Shown: piece after piece, positions 1 to 6,596 of the stretch
Layout of the letters: each line of letters starts with the position of its first letter
Position numbering within the stretch: position 1 is the first letter of the stretch
From: Candidatus Nitrosopumilus sp.
GTDB lineage: Archaea > Thermoproteota > Nitrososphaeria > Nitrososphaerales > Nitrosopumilaceae
NCBI GenBank assembly: GCA_029861085.1
Contig: JAOUAE010000019.1
Location: forward strand, 1 to 14,888
Direction of reading: 5' to 3'
Length of the DNA: 14,888 nucleotides
Notes under the pieces: model-generated
Seen by the model: only the letters and a program-made list of their open reading frames with translations
Told to the model about the DNA's origin: nothing
The model's database searches: none
Made by a program: the position numbers and the translations under genes

Positions 1-1
1 C

Positions 2-67
2 AATATTCTAGGAATTATTCTTGCCAACGGAATTGCCAAAAAAATTATCAGATATACCCATGAATAA
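2..67 (+). CDS. C-terminal end of an upstream gene, cut by the window edge
   Basis: An open frame enters from the left edge and ends at TAA 65-67. It encodes 21 residues, a hydrophobic stretch (ILGIILANGIA) followed by a basic and polar end (KKIIRYTHE). This looks like the last part of a membrane helix with a short cytoplasmic tail. The frame has no stop before the edge and its codon use resembles the neighbours. It is too short to identify, and a chance open frame cannot be excluded. Confidence 0.45.
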   Translation, partial: NILGIILANGIAKKIIRYTHE

Positions 68-155
68 TTAGGATCTGCCATTAATTTTTGATACGCAGAG
101 ATGTCTTAAATTTGTTAAGAGAAGGGCAATATACAGGCGTATTTTTGATTAGATT

Positions 156-164
156 AGTATAATA
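156..164 (+). promoter_or_regulatory. Candidate TATA box for the SPFH protein gene
   Basis: An AT-rich AGTATAATA element lies about 25-30 bases before the TTG start at 188. That is the spacing expected for a leaderless archaeal transcript. No Shine-Dalgarno motif is visible before the start, which agrees with leaderless initiation. The call rests only on motif and distance. Confidence 0.35.
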
Positions 165-187
165 GTAGAGTATAGTCACTAATCTTA

Positions 188-1051
188 TTGTCGAAGTATC
201 AATCTCCTAAAGTCAATGTAAACATGAGTGCGGCAAAAGGAGTTTTAGTAGCAATTATCATTCTTATCATAATTGGAGTAGTAGCAACAGCTTCAGTAAA
301 GATAGTGGATTCAGGTCACAGGGGCGTACTATTGCATTGGGATGCAGTTGATCTTTCAAATCCACCCCTTGATGAAGGATTGCATTTTGTTGTCCCTTTT
401 CAGGATGACGTAGTCAATATTGAAGTTCGTACCCTCAAATATGCAAGTGAGGCCAGAAGTGCATCAAAAGACTTGCAGACTGTAGAGACGACAGTGACTG
501 TCAACTATCACCCAGATAAGGAAGGAGTACATAGATTGTACAAAAATCTAGGCTTGGATTATGAAAATAGAGTGATTCAACCAGCCATTGAGGAAACAGT
601 AAAACAAGTTACTGCAAACTATAATGCTGAGGAATTAATTACAAAAAGACCTCTTGTCAAAGCAGATATTGAATTTTCAATCAGAGAAAGATTAAATCAA
701 TTTGATGTCGTGACAGAAGTAATTTCAATTACAGATTTTGAATTTTCTGCTTTATTTGCATCTGCAATTGAATCAAAAGTAGAAGCAGAACAAAAAGCAC
801 TAAAGGCAGAAAACGACTTGAGAAGAATTGAAGTAGAAGCAAGACAGAGAGAAGCCAACGCCATCGGTTTGGCAAATGCAAACATTGCAGAAGCAAAGGG
901 TGAGGCAGAGGCAATAGCAATCATCAACCAGGCATTAGCAGAAAATCCAAATTATCTTGAATGGCTAAAGACACAAGCTTGGGACGGTCAACTACCACTA
1001 GTTGTAGGTGAGGGTGGTACACCATTCATTTCAATTCCAGTAAACCCCTAG
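188..1051 (+). CDS. SPFH/prohibitin-like membrane protein
   Basis: This 287-aa protein has a short polar N-terminus, one membrane helix (about residues 17-38), an SPFH/Band 7 domain (about 40-200), and an Ala/Glu/Lys-rich helical region (about 195-245) ending in an AxAEGEAEA-type stretch typical of prohibitins and stomatins. Family members oligomerise into rings or cages at membranes and organise or protect membrane proteins; the substrate here is unknown. The start is TTG at 188, placed just after a TATA-like box. An internal ATG at 224 (Met13) is an alternative, but it would shorten the polar head. No NfeD-type partner, often found beside bacterial stomatins, is adjacent. The family call is firm; the specific role is not. 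Confidence 0.88.
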   Translation: MSKYQSPKVNVNMSAAKGVLVAIIILIIIGVVATASVKIVDSGHRGVLLHWDAVDLSNPPLDEGLHFVVPFQDDVVNIEVRTLKYASEARSASKDLQTVETTVTVNYHPDKEGVHRLYKNLGLDYENRVIQPAIEETVKQVTANYNAEELITKRPLVKADIEFSIRERLNQFDVVTEVISITDFEFSALFASAIESKVEAEQKALKAENDLRRIEVEARQREANAIGLANANIAEAKGEAEAIAIINQALAENPNYLEWLKTQAWDGQLPLVVGEGGTPFISIPVNP

Positions 1052-1066
1052 ATCATTTAGAAAGTA

Positions 1067-1366
1067 TTATTCACCGTATTTTTGATTATCTCTAATTGCA
1101 TCATACATTGCAAGAAATTGGTCAGGTTCATTTTGTCTATAATTTTTTTCAAGGTTTTGGATTTCCTGATGTGAGATTTGTTCTCCTTTGCTAGCATAAT
1201 ATTCCTTAATGATTTCAAAAGGAGTTTTTTTGATATTATATTTTTGGAGTGATCTATTAACAGATCTTTTACAATACAAATCATAAATTAAAAATCGATA
1301 AACAAGATATCCAGATAATCCTATGACTGAAACAATCAAAATTGGAATTATGATAATTGACACCAT
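1067..1366 (-). CDS. Small single-pass membrane protein, unknown function
   Basis: This 99-aa protein starts at ATG 1366. It has a strongly hydrophobic N-terminal helix (about residues 3-25, rich in Ile and Val), then a basic stretch (CKRSVNRSLQKYNIKK) and a mainly helical, charged C-terminal half. The positive charge after the helix suggests that the C-terminal part faces the cytoplasm. It converges with the SPFH gene, with 15 bases between their stops. I recognise no family. An AT-rich stretch (TAAAATATC on the minus strand) about 30 bases before the ATG could be its TATA box. The continuous frame and sensible membrane topology support it as a real gene. Confidence 0.6.
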   Translation of the reverse strand: MVSIIIIPILIVSVIGLSGYLVYRFLIYDLYCKRSVNRSLQKYNIKKTPFEIIKEYYASKGEQISHQEIQNLEKNYRQNEPDQFLAMYDAIRDNQKYGE

Positions 1367-1729
1367 ACAATTAGTACAGTATTTTGATATTTTATTGTTC
1401 TTCTATTTTCGGAATTTGGCAAAATATTGGATTTGGATAGAATTAGGATGTAAATTAGAGCCTGAAACATGATTAGAAAGCAGACATTTCAATTAGTGAA
1501 GATACTAGTAAAACTAGTTAATTAGAATAAATCACACTTCCATGTCAATCTACGTCACACATCTATTAACGAAAAATCCACTGATAAATTTTTTAATTTT
1601 GAGAAATAATGATTCATCAAAATTACAAATCAACAATATCAAAAAAATGCAAAGACAATTCAAAAAATTCTCATTATACAGGTAGTAGATTAAAAGAATC
1701 TCATGAGAGATAAATTTTTAAAAATGATT
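1367..1729. other. Intergenic region, no gene seen
   Basis: This AT-rich stretch of about 360 bases separates two minus-strand genes. I find no open frame of useful length and no tRNA-like fold. Two copies of the palindrome ACTAGT lie at 1504-1509 and 1513-1518, separated by AAA. Its right half is the downstream flank of the winged-helix gene and its left end carries the promoter of the small membrane protein gene. An unrecognised small RNA cannot be excluded. Confidence 0.4.
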
Positions 1730-2122
1730 TCATTCAATGTATTTTTTTTCTGACTTGTCTAATTTGTCCTCAACTTTTCTAATTACCTTGTATAATGTCG
1801 GTAAATTCATAGAGATTAATTCTGATGGGAAAAACACATCTCCATAACCCTCACCCTGCCTGATAATGAGATGGTTTTTTTCTAAAACACCAATATTGTG
1901 TTTAATTGTTTTATAGTCTAGTTCTAGTTTTTTTGACAGTTCCAATGTGTTCATAGGGATTTCAGTAATTGAACAAATAATCCTTAATCGAGTGTATCTG
2001 CCACTCATTCCAGTAAAGACAGAAGTAAATATTTCATTTATGTGTGGATCCACTTTAATTTCATCATAATCTGCAACTTCTCTAAAAATTTTATTTTTAC
2101 AAAGAGAATCAAACGGCAACAC
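1730..2122 (-). CDS. ArsR-like winged-helix transcriptional regulator
   Basis: This 130-aa protein carries a winged helix-turn-helix in its middle (about residues 36-100). The sequence runs through an R-x-R-I-I-C-S-I-x-E helix, MNTLELSKKLELDYKTIKHNI as helix-turn-helix, then LEKNHLIIRQGEGYGDVFFPS as the wing. This matches the ArsR/MarR-like regulators common in archaea, in which the recognition helix is D-Y-K-T-I-K-H-x-I. No metal-binding Cys cluster is visible, so metal sensing is not supported. The C-terminal VIRKVEDKLDKSEKKY may form a dimerisation helix. The start is GTG 2122; TTG 2119 is equally possible. A TATA-like element lies just upstream. Its target is unknown, but the divergent intergenic region at 2123-2321 is a natural candidate. 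Confidence 0.8.
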   Translation of the reverse strand: MLPFDSLCKNKIFREVADYDEIKVDPHINEIFTSVFTGMSGRYTRLRIICSITEIPMNTLELSKKLELDYKTIKHNIGVLEKNHLIIRQGEGYGDVFFPSELISMNLPTLYKVIRKVEDKLDKSEKKYIE

Positions 2123-2142
2123 ATATGAAATTATTTGATCAG

Positions 2143-2150
2143 ATTTAAAA
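2143..2150 (-). promoter_or_regulatory. Candidate TATA box for the winged-helix regulator
   Basis: The minus strand reads TTTTAAAT here, centred about 25 bases before the GTG start at 2122. The spacing fits an archaeal leaderless promoter. The region between this gene and the divergent zinc-finger gene is short and AT-rich, so other boxes are possible. Confidence 0.3.
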
Positions 2151-2321
2151 CTAATTCTAAATTAAATTCCAAATTCAAATTAGATATTATTTAGATTTAA
2201 TGACTTGAAATCTAGAAGGTCTATCGTTGTAACAAATTAACTTTACTTACCATCAAAAAGATATTTTGTGTCATAGATTCAACTAAATCATACCAAATTG
2301 ATAAAAGAGTTTTTTGTGTAA

Positions 2322-2489
2322 ATGAATTCCAAAAAAATAATGGGTTTGTTTTCACGCAAAAAAGAAATCATTTTGGGTAACAATTGTCCAAAATGCAACA
2401 CGCAGTTTTCAGATCCACAAAGAACATTACGCCATATTGAAAAAGCACATCAATCTAAAAAGAAATTTGAATGTAATTCATGTGGATAA
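2322..2489 (+). CDS. 55-aa C2H2 zinc-finger microprotein
   Basis: The frame runs from ATG 2322 to TAA 2487-2489. After a basic leader (SKKIMGLFSRKKE) it encodes C22-P-K-C25, twelve residues, then H38 and H43. This is the classical C-x2-C-x12-H-x4-H zinc finger, with the aromatic F29 in the usual region and a Leu at position 36. The protein ends in CNSCG (C51, C54), possibly half of a second metal site. Such small proteins in archaea are usually thought to bind nucleic acid or protein, but the role here is unknown. It is read away from the winged-helix gene. The exact spacing of the zinc ligands is strong evidence for a real gene despite its length. Confidence 0.75.
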   Translation: MNSKKIMGLFSRKKEIILGNNCPKCNTQFSDPQRTLRHIEKAHQSKKKFECNSCG

Positions 2490-2542
2490 AAATAAGGTTC
2501 ATTTTGGTATTCTATTAAATATGAAAAAGGAATACTGCTACC

Positions 2543-2782
2543 ATGAATATTAAAGACAAGTTAAACAAAACTTCAGGAATTATAGCTCTGAGCATGTTTG
2601 TATTGCTAGTAATAAGATACATTACTGAAAATAATTCATTATTAGGATTTCCAAATGCTACCATGCTTTATGCTCTAATGCCTGCAGCACTAATCTGGTT
2701 TGGTACAAGGAAAAATGGATGTGGAAGTTGTAATCAAACTTGTGGTGTTTCAGAAAAGCAAGACCAAGAAATGAAAGAATAA
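2543..2782 (+). CDS. Small two-helix membrane protein with Cys-rich tail
   Basis: This 79-aa protein starts at ATG 2543. It has two predicted membrane helices (about residues 12-28 and 40-55) and a short C-terminal tail with C-G-S-C-x3-C (about residues 60-67) followed by charged residues. The basic N-terminus (NIKDKLNKT) and the RK after the second helix suggest that both ends are cytoplasmic, which would put the Cys cluster inside the cell. Three closely spaced Cys could bind metal or take part in thiol chemistry; that is inference. It lies 53 bases after the zinc-finger gene and 61 before the cupredoxin-like locus, all on the same strand. I recognise no family. Confidence 0.65.
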   Translation: MNIKDKLNKTSGIIALSMFVLLVIRYITENNSLLGFPNATMLYALMPAALIWFGTRKNGCGSCNQTCGVSEKQDQEMKE

Positions 2783-2796
2783 TATCAAAATCCTTC

Positions 2797-2805
2797 TTTA
2801 AAAAG
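2797..2805 (+). promoter_or_regulatory. Candidate TATA box for the cupredoxin-like locus
   Basis: TTTAAAAAG lies about 45 bases before ATG 2844. It would place transcription start near 2825-2830, just before the Shine-Dalgarno motif at 2829-2835. The box is supported only by sequence and spacing. Confidence 0.3.
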
Positions 2806-2828
2806 TGAAAAAGTTAACTTAGTTTCTT

Positions 2829-2835
2829 TAAGGAG
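2829..2835 (+). promoter_or_regulatory. Shine-Dalgarno motif pointing to ATG 2844
   Basis: TAAGGAG sits 8 bases before ATG 2844. It is one of the clearest ribosome-binding motifs in a window where most genes appear leaderless. It favours initiation at 2844, upstream of the in-frame TGA, rather than at ATG 2907. Confidence 0.55.
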
Positions 2836-2843
2836 AAACGACA

Positions 2844-2906
2844 ATGTATTTCACAGAATTGAAATCAAACGATAGAACTTTGATAATTGTAGCCATGATT
2901 GCATGA
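2844..2906 (+). CDS. 20-codon leader frame, same frame as the cupredoxin-like gene, ends in TGA
   Basis: This frame runs from ATG 2844 to TGA 2904-2906. It encodes a polar head followed by TLIIVAMIA, the first half of what would be a membrane helix. The next codon is ATG 2907, in the same frame, which opens with MIGLAVTVAFVG, the second half of that helix. Read through, the 163-codon product has a normal N-terminal anchor. A single change from TGG (Trp) to TGA would explain the break. The alternatives are a genuine short peptide with reinitiation, a disrupted gene, or a sequencing error. Confidence 0.5.
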   Translation: MYFTELKSNDRTLIIVAMIA

Positions 2907-3335
2907 ATGATAGGATTAGCTGTAACTGTAGCATTTGTAGGGCAAGGAAATGTAAGGTATGTCGAGATTTTTTGGGCAGAAACCGTAGAACAAACAATAG
3001 TTTTCGAAGAAATTAATGGAGAAACTCAAGTAAGAGGAATTAAAGCAGTTTCAGGGGAGTCAAACCCAACATTATTGTCACGTACATCGTTTACATACAT
3101 TCTAACTGTGATTAATAATGGAACAACATTTCACAGACTATACATAGATGAATTTAATGTTCAAACAGAGTTACTAGAACCAGGACAGCAAGACACAATC
3201 ACAATTTATCCAGACAAAGAAGGGGAATTTACATATTACGATAAGAAACAAGAACTTTTTCCACTAGGTAAAATCAAAATTGTTTCAGTCGTTCCAAGTG
3301 ATGATTTTCAGGGGACATGGAAAGACTTGATTTAA
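2907..3335 (+). CDS. Membrane-anchored cupredoxin-like protein (N-terminus interrupted by TGA)
   Basis: This 142-aa frame from ATG 2907 begins inside a membrane helix (MIGLAVTVAFVG) and continues into an extracellular beta-rich domain. The part from about residue 63 (TYILTVINNGTTFHRLYIDE) through LLEPGQQDTITIYPDKEGEF has the pattern of cupredoxins, where H-x-x-x-I introduces a copper ligand and P-G-x-x-x-x-I-x-x-x-P-D-x-x-G precedes the Cys. Here the expected Cys-x-x-H-x-x-M segment is replaced by YYDKKQELFPLG, so a type 1 copper site is unlikely. The true N-terminus is probably ATG 2844, giving a 162-aa product if the TGA at 2904 were sense. Thaumarchaeota encode many blue copper proteins; this would be a non-copper relative. 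The fold call is moderate. Confidence 0.65.
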   Translation: MIGLAVTVAFVGQGNVRYVEIFWAETVEQTIVFEEINGETQVRGIKAVSGESNPTLLSRTSFTYILTVINNGTTFHRLYIDEFNVQTELLEPGQQDTITIYPDKEGEFTYYDKKQELFPLGKIKIVSVVPSDDFQGTWKDLI

Positions 3336-3368
3336 TTTGAAAAAGAATAAAGACAAATGATAACCTTT

Positions 3369-4241
3369 TTACTTTTTGCCAATTACAAAATCGACTTTAT
3401 AATTTAAAGTAGCACGTGAGTTTAGTTTTAAATTCCAAGAGATATCAGATGGAATTTTTGTTTTGGGCATTATTTTGAATCCCAAATTCTTTAAATTAAT
3501 GCGTAATGTTGTTTCGTCAAGTGGTTTTTTCACTGAATTAACTCCTCTATCAAAATCATATGGATCAGTGATTATAAAATAACCAGTTGAAATTTGTTTT
3601 GAAACATGATTTAGAAAGTCCATAGGTTCTACTAATTCTAAAACATTCAATGCAAGAATAAGATCAAATTGTAAATTTCCAAATACAGGAGATAAAAAAT
3701 CAGATACGACATAATCAAGATTATTTTTGTATGATTTTTTTGCATATCTTAAAGCTGTGAATGATCTATCAACTCCAAACACCATCTTATGAGATTCAGC
3801 CAAAAATGAAGTCACGGTTCCAATAGAACATCCATATTCTAAAACAAGATTTGATTTTTTTATTAAATTGAGATTATTTTTTATCGAAGAATAGAATTTT
3901 GAACTGTTACTATTTTGATATATCATGGACCAACGTTCTTCAAGCGCAGTTCTATCATCAGAAAGTTGATTTATCTGTAATAAAGAAAATTTCCAGAATT
4001 TCTTCAAACTTTCAGTTTGAATCAATTGGTATAGTTTACCACCTAAAATTTTATGAAATGACAAGTATTTAGAAAGATCATCCCATAAAATAGGAATTTT
4101 TTCAATAACTGGAAATTCTAGATTGCATTTTTTGCATTCTAAAATTCCCTCTTCAATTTCTTGGCCAAGTTTGAATGCATTTAATTCTAATTCTGAATTA
4201 CATCTTACACATCTTAAAAATTGAAGACTAGATTCTAGCAT
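3369..4241 (-). CDS. Zinc-ribbon plus SAM-dependent methyltransferase
   Basis: The 290-aa product starts at ATG 4241. Residues 8-55 form a Trm112-like zinc ribbon (C11-x2-C14 and C36-x2-C39, then FPVIEKIPIL). A linker follows, then a class I Rossmann methyltransferase: motif I VLEYGCSIG (133-141), the acidic residue binding the SAM ribose in VFGVD158, a motif II-like VVSDF, and LILALNVLEL as the motif after beta-4. This arrangement occurs in methyltransferases of tRNA, lipid, quinone or small-molecule substrates, so the substrate cannot be read from sequence. It converges with the cupredoxin-like gene (33 bases between stops) and diverges from the 398-aa gene. Family certain, function open. 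Confidence 0.82.
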   Translation of the reverse strand: MLESSLQFLRCVRCNSELELNAFKLGQEIEEGILECKKCNLEFPVIEKIPILWDDLSKYLSFHKILGGKLYQLIQTESLKKFWKFSLLQINQLSDDRTALEERWSMIYQNSNSSKFYSSIKNNLNLIKKSNLVLEYGCSIGTVTSFLAESHKMVFGVDRSFTALRYAKKSYKNNLDYVVSDFLSPVFGNLQFDLILALNVLELVEPMDFLNHVSKQISTGYFIITDPYDFDRGVNSVKKPLDETTLRINLKNLGFKIMPKTKIPSDISWNLKLNSRATLNYKVDFVIGKK

Positions 4242-4337
4242 TTTCTTATAACAGATAAACGATTATTGAACTAATAATTTCTTTGATAGAAAAAACCAAG
4301 ATAATATTAAATGGAGTATTTTTAGATTTTATACAAA

Positions 4338-5534
4338 TTGGGAGAATTTCAAGAATTTGCAGAGGCTCTATTTGGTCAATTATCAGTTGAAATCGATGAA
4401 GAAAAAGAGATTGCAGAGTTAGCAGTCAAAGCAAAAGAAGACATTGCAAACAAGGTACAATTCAAAAAATTAGAAGAGATTGCCAAGGAAGTATTACCTG
4501 ATTTTAAAAACAAAGTAGAAAAATTTCTTGGAATTAAAATTGCAGACAACATACAGATCGAATTTCCAGAATTGGAAGAATTAAAGAGATTAAAAGGAAA
4601 TAAGGTATTTGCAGATAAAGAATCAAAAGAATTTGTTGCAAAATTATTTGAGGCAGTTGCAAAAGAGAATCTAAAAAAAATTGCAGAATTGATGCAACAA
4701 GATACTGCAAAATATTTAGTATATTCAACATATGCAATTCAGTACATATCTAAAATCACAACAACATATGGCGATTATCTTGATTCAGTAATTTATCTAA
4801 ATAAATTTATTTTATCAAGATATCCACAAATTATTCTTCATAAACAAGGTGAACCGTATGAAACACGGTTTGAAAATGTAAATTCAGGGTACCAAGGGGC
4901 AGTGAAGATGACAGTACTAGAGGAACTAATTCATTCTGCGCAAGAGAACCTACAACAAGTAAATAAAAATGCTGCCATGGAAGTAAATAAAATTAATGAA
5001 GAATTAGCAAAGATAATTTTAGCACTTAATACTGAAACCGTTAACACATTATCAGAATATTGTCAATTACAAGCGGTGCCAGATGATTTTCCATTTGCAA
5101 AAAAGGCCAATCTATTTTTCTTTTTGAATCCAGATCATTTCTTAATCGAGCAAATTGGACCAGATGTCATGACATATACACATGTAGAGATAGATCCAAA
5201 AATAAAAGAGTCAATACCGGAACTTTTAGATATTTACAAGAAATGGCTAGTTCCAATCCAACAACATCATGCAGCGTTTACTACAATGGAAGGGATGGCA
5301 GGCTTTGCAATTGAAAACATCCTAAAAGATGATGAAGATTTTCAAAATTACCTTACAACGTTCATGGGAACAGATTTTTCATCATATCAAGTAAGAAAGA
5401 GTATGGGCAAGGACTTTACTAAAATAGTATACGAAAAATTAGGTAAAAATACGTTTAAAAAAATGATTGAAATCCCACCAAGCACCAAAGAACTCAAGGA
5501 TCCTCAGCTATACCTCAATAAACTGAGTTTATGA
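4338..5534 (+). CDS. Unknown 398-aa protein with possible degenerate zincin signature
   Basis: The start is TTG 4338, with an AT-rich box about 30 bases upstream and no Shine-Dalgarno. The N-terminal 130 residues are charged and helical (acidic and Lys-rich). There is no signal peptide or membrane helix, so it is probably cytoplasmic. Residues 193-202 read VLEELIHSAQ, resembling the HExxH helix of zinc proteases but with Glu195 in place of the first His. Residues 317-323 read MEGMAGF, similar to the E-G-x-A third-ligand motif of gluzincins, preceded by H310-H311. The 119-residue spacing is long but possible. If related, it is an altered or inactive zincin; that is inference. Its stop is 3 bases before the SirB1-like gene, so the two are surely co-transcribed. 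Confidence 0.72.
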   Translation: MGEFQEFAEALFGQLSVEIDEEKEIAELAVKAKEDIANKVQFKKLEEIAKEVLPDFKNKVEKFLGIKIADNIQIEFPELEELKRLKGNKVFADKESKEFVAKLFEAVAKENLKKIAELMQQDTAKYLVYSTYAIQYISKITTTYGDYLDSVIYLNKFILSRYPQIILHKQGEPYETRFENVNSGYQGAVKMTVLEELIHSAQENLQQVNKNAAMEVNKINEELAKIILALNTETVNTLSEYCQLQAVPDDFPFAKKANLFFFLNPDHFLIEQIGPDVMTYTHVEIDPKIKESIPELLDIYKKWLVPIQQHHAAFTTMEGMAGFAIENILKDDEDFQNYLTTFMGTDFSSYQVRKSMGKDFTKIVYEKLGKNTFKKMIEIPPSTKELKDPQLYLNKLSL

Positions 5535-5537
5535 CAA

Positions 5538-6356
5538 TTGGAAGAAAAGTTTGATCCGTTAATTGCAGAATGGATTTCATTTGTAAAAAATCCAAACTTT
5601 AACTTGGTTGAAAAATGTCTAAAGTTTGCGCAGATTATAGAATATCCAGATCTAAATGTGGATGAGTACATTAAAAAAATAAATCTAATTGGAAAGTCTC
5701 TCAAAGAATCAATTAGCGATATTAAAAATCCAACATATTTAATTTCAATGTTAAATGAACATCTCTTTGAAAATTTAGGTTTCAGTGGAGATGATGATGA
5801 TTATTACAATCCAAAAAACAATTTTCTAAACGAAGTAATTGATAAAAAAATTGGACTTCCCATCACCATTTCAATTCTATATGTAGAAATTGCAAAATTT
5901 GTTGGATTAGAGCTTAAAATTGTAGGATTTCCGAGCCATGTACTAGTAAAGTATAATGAAGAAATGATTTTAGATCCATTTTATGATGGACGTCTACTAG
6001 ATGTGGATGATCTACAAGATATTCTAGATACTAATTTTGGAGGTCAATTAGAATTTAAACCGGAATTTCTTGACGAAGTAACGTCAGAACAAATTCTCGT
6101 CAGACTAACTCGTAATTTAAAAAATTCTTATTTACAATCATTTGCTTATGAAAAAGCACTACGTTGTATCAATATGGTTTTGACAATGAATCCAGAATCT
6201 CCCGAAGACATAAGGGATAAAGGAATTTTAGAAGAACGATTACTAAATTTTGAAATTGCTTTAAGATATTTGAATAAATATTTAGAAATAAATCCAAATG
6301 CGGATGATGTAGACTTTATTTTAGAATTGATTAGAAGCATAAAGACAAAAAATTAA
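5538..6356 (+). CDS. SirB1-family transglutaminase-like/TPR protein
   Basis: This 272-aa product belongs to the SirB1 family (transglutaminase-like core followed by TPR-like repeats). The core is seen at about residues 95-160: NEVIDKKIGLPITISILYVE, the GFPSH134 motif and LD146PF, matching the His and Asp of the transglutaminase triad. The position where a catalytic Cys is expected lies in the LPITIS segment and has no Cys, so the protein is probably not a classical thiol enzyme. Residues 185-270 hold two TPR-like helical pairs ending in LEINPNADD. It starts at TTG 5538, 3 bases after the preceding gene. Bacterial SirB1 is poorly understood, and the archaeal role is unknown. Pairing with the 398-aa protein suggests a joint role. 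Confidence 0.8.
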   Translation: MEEKFDPLIAEWISFVKNPNFNLVEKCLKFAQIIEYPDLNVDEYIKKINLIGKSLKESISDIKNPTYLISMLNEHLFENLGFSGDDDDYYNPKNNFLNEVIDKKIGLPITISILYVEIAKFVGLELKIVGFPSHVLVKYNEEMILDPFYDGRLLDVDDLQDILDTNFGGQLEFKPEFLDEVTSEQILVRLTRNLKNSYLQSFAYEKALRCINMVLTMNPESPEDIRDKGILEERLLNFEIALRYLNKYLEINPNADDVDFILELIRSIKTKN

Positions 6357-6523
6357 TCAATTATAGAATCTACGTCAGTTCCTTTCTTGATCATTGATAT
6401 TTCATGGCGAGCAATTTTATTTCTCAATGCTTGTTTAAGAATATCAACCTCACTTCTGAGTAATGCAATTTCGTCTTCAAGTTTTGCAACTCTCTCATAG
6501 ATGGTTTCAGCGTCTGAACTCAT
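6353..6523 (-). CDS. 56-aa coiled-coil microprotein
   Basis: This minus-strand frame runs from ATG 6523 to TAA 6355-6353. It encodes an almost continuous helix: ETIYERVAKLEDEIALLRSE followed by VDILKQALRNKI, with Leu, Ile and Val at heptad spacing. This is a short parallel coiled coil of the kind found in small oligomerising or chromatin-associated proteins. Its stop overlaps the stop of the SirB1-like gene by 3 bases on the opposite strand. It follows the zinc-ribbon gene by 73 bases and may be transcribed with it. I recognise no named family. The clean heptads and plausible start argue for a real gene. Confidence 0.6.
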   Translation of the reverse strand: MSSDAETIYERVAKLEDEIALLRSEVDILKQALRNKIARHEISMIKKGTDVDSIID

Positions 6524-6596
6524 GATTATCTATCAACAAAAAATTGTCTTAAAAAGTTATGGGTAAATGTTTTGATGGACAGGTTAGCTTTTTGAA

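Noticed and set aside
697..927. Ser/Ala-rich and Leu-rich minus-strand frames inside the SPFH gene
   Set aside because: They are antisense to the Ala/Glu-rich helical region, whose codon bias creates open frames on the opposite strand.
1504..1518. Two ACTAGT copies separated by AAA, as a possible operator
   Set aside because: They lie in AT-rich sequence more than 130 bases from the nearest start codon (1366), and 6-bp palindromes are expected by chance.
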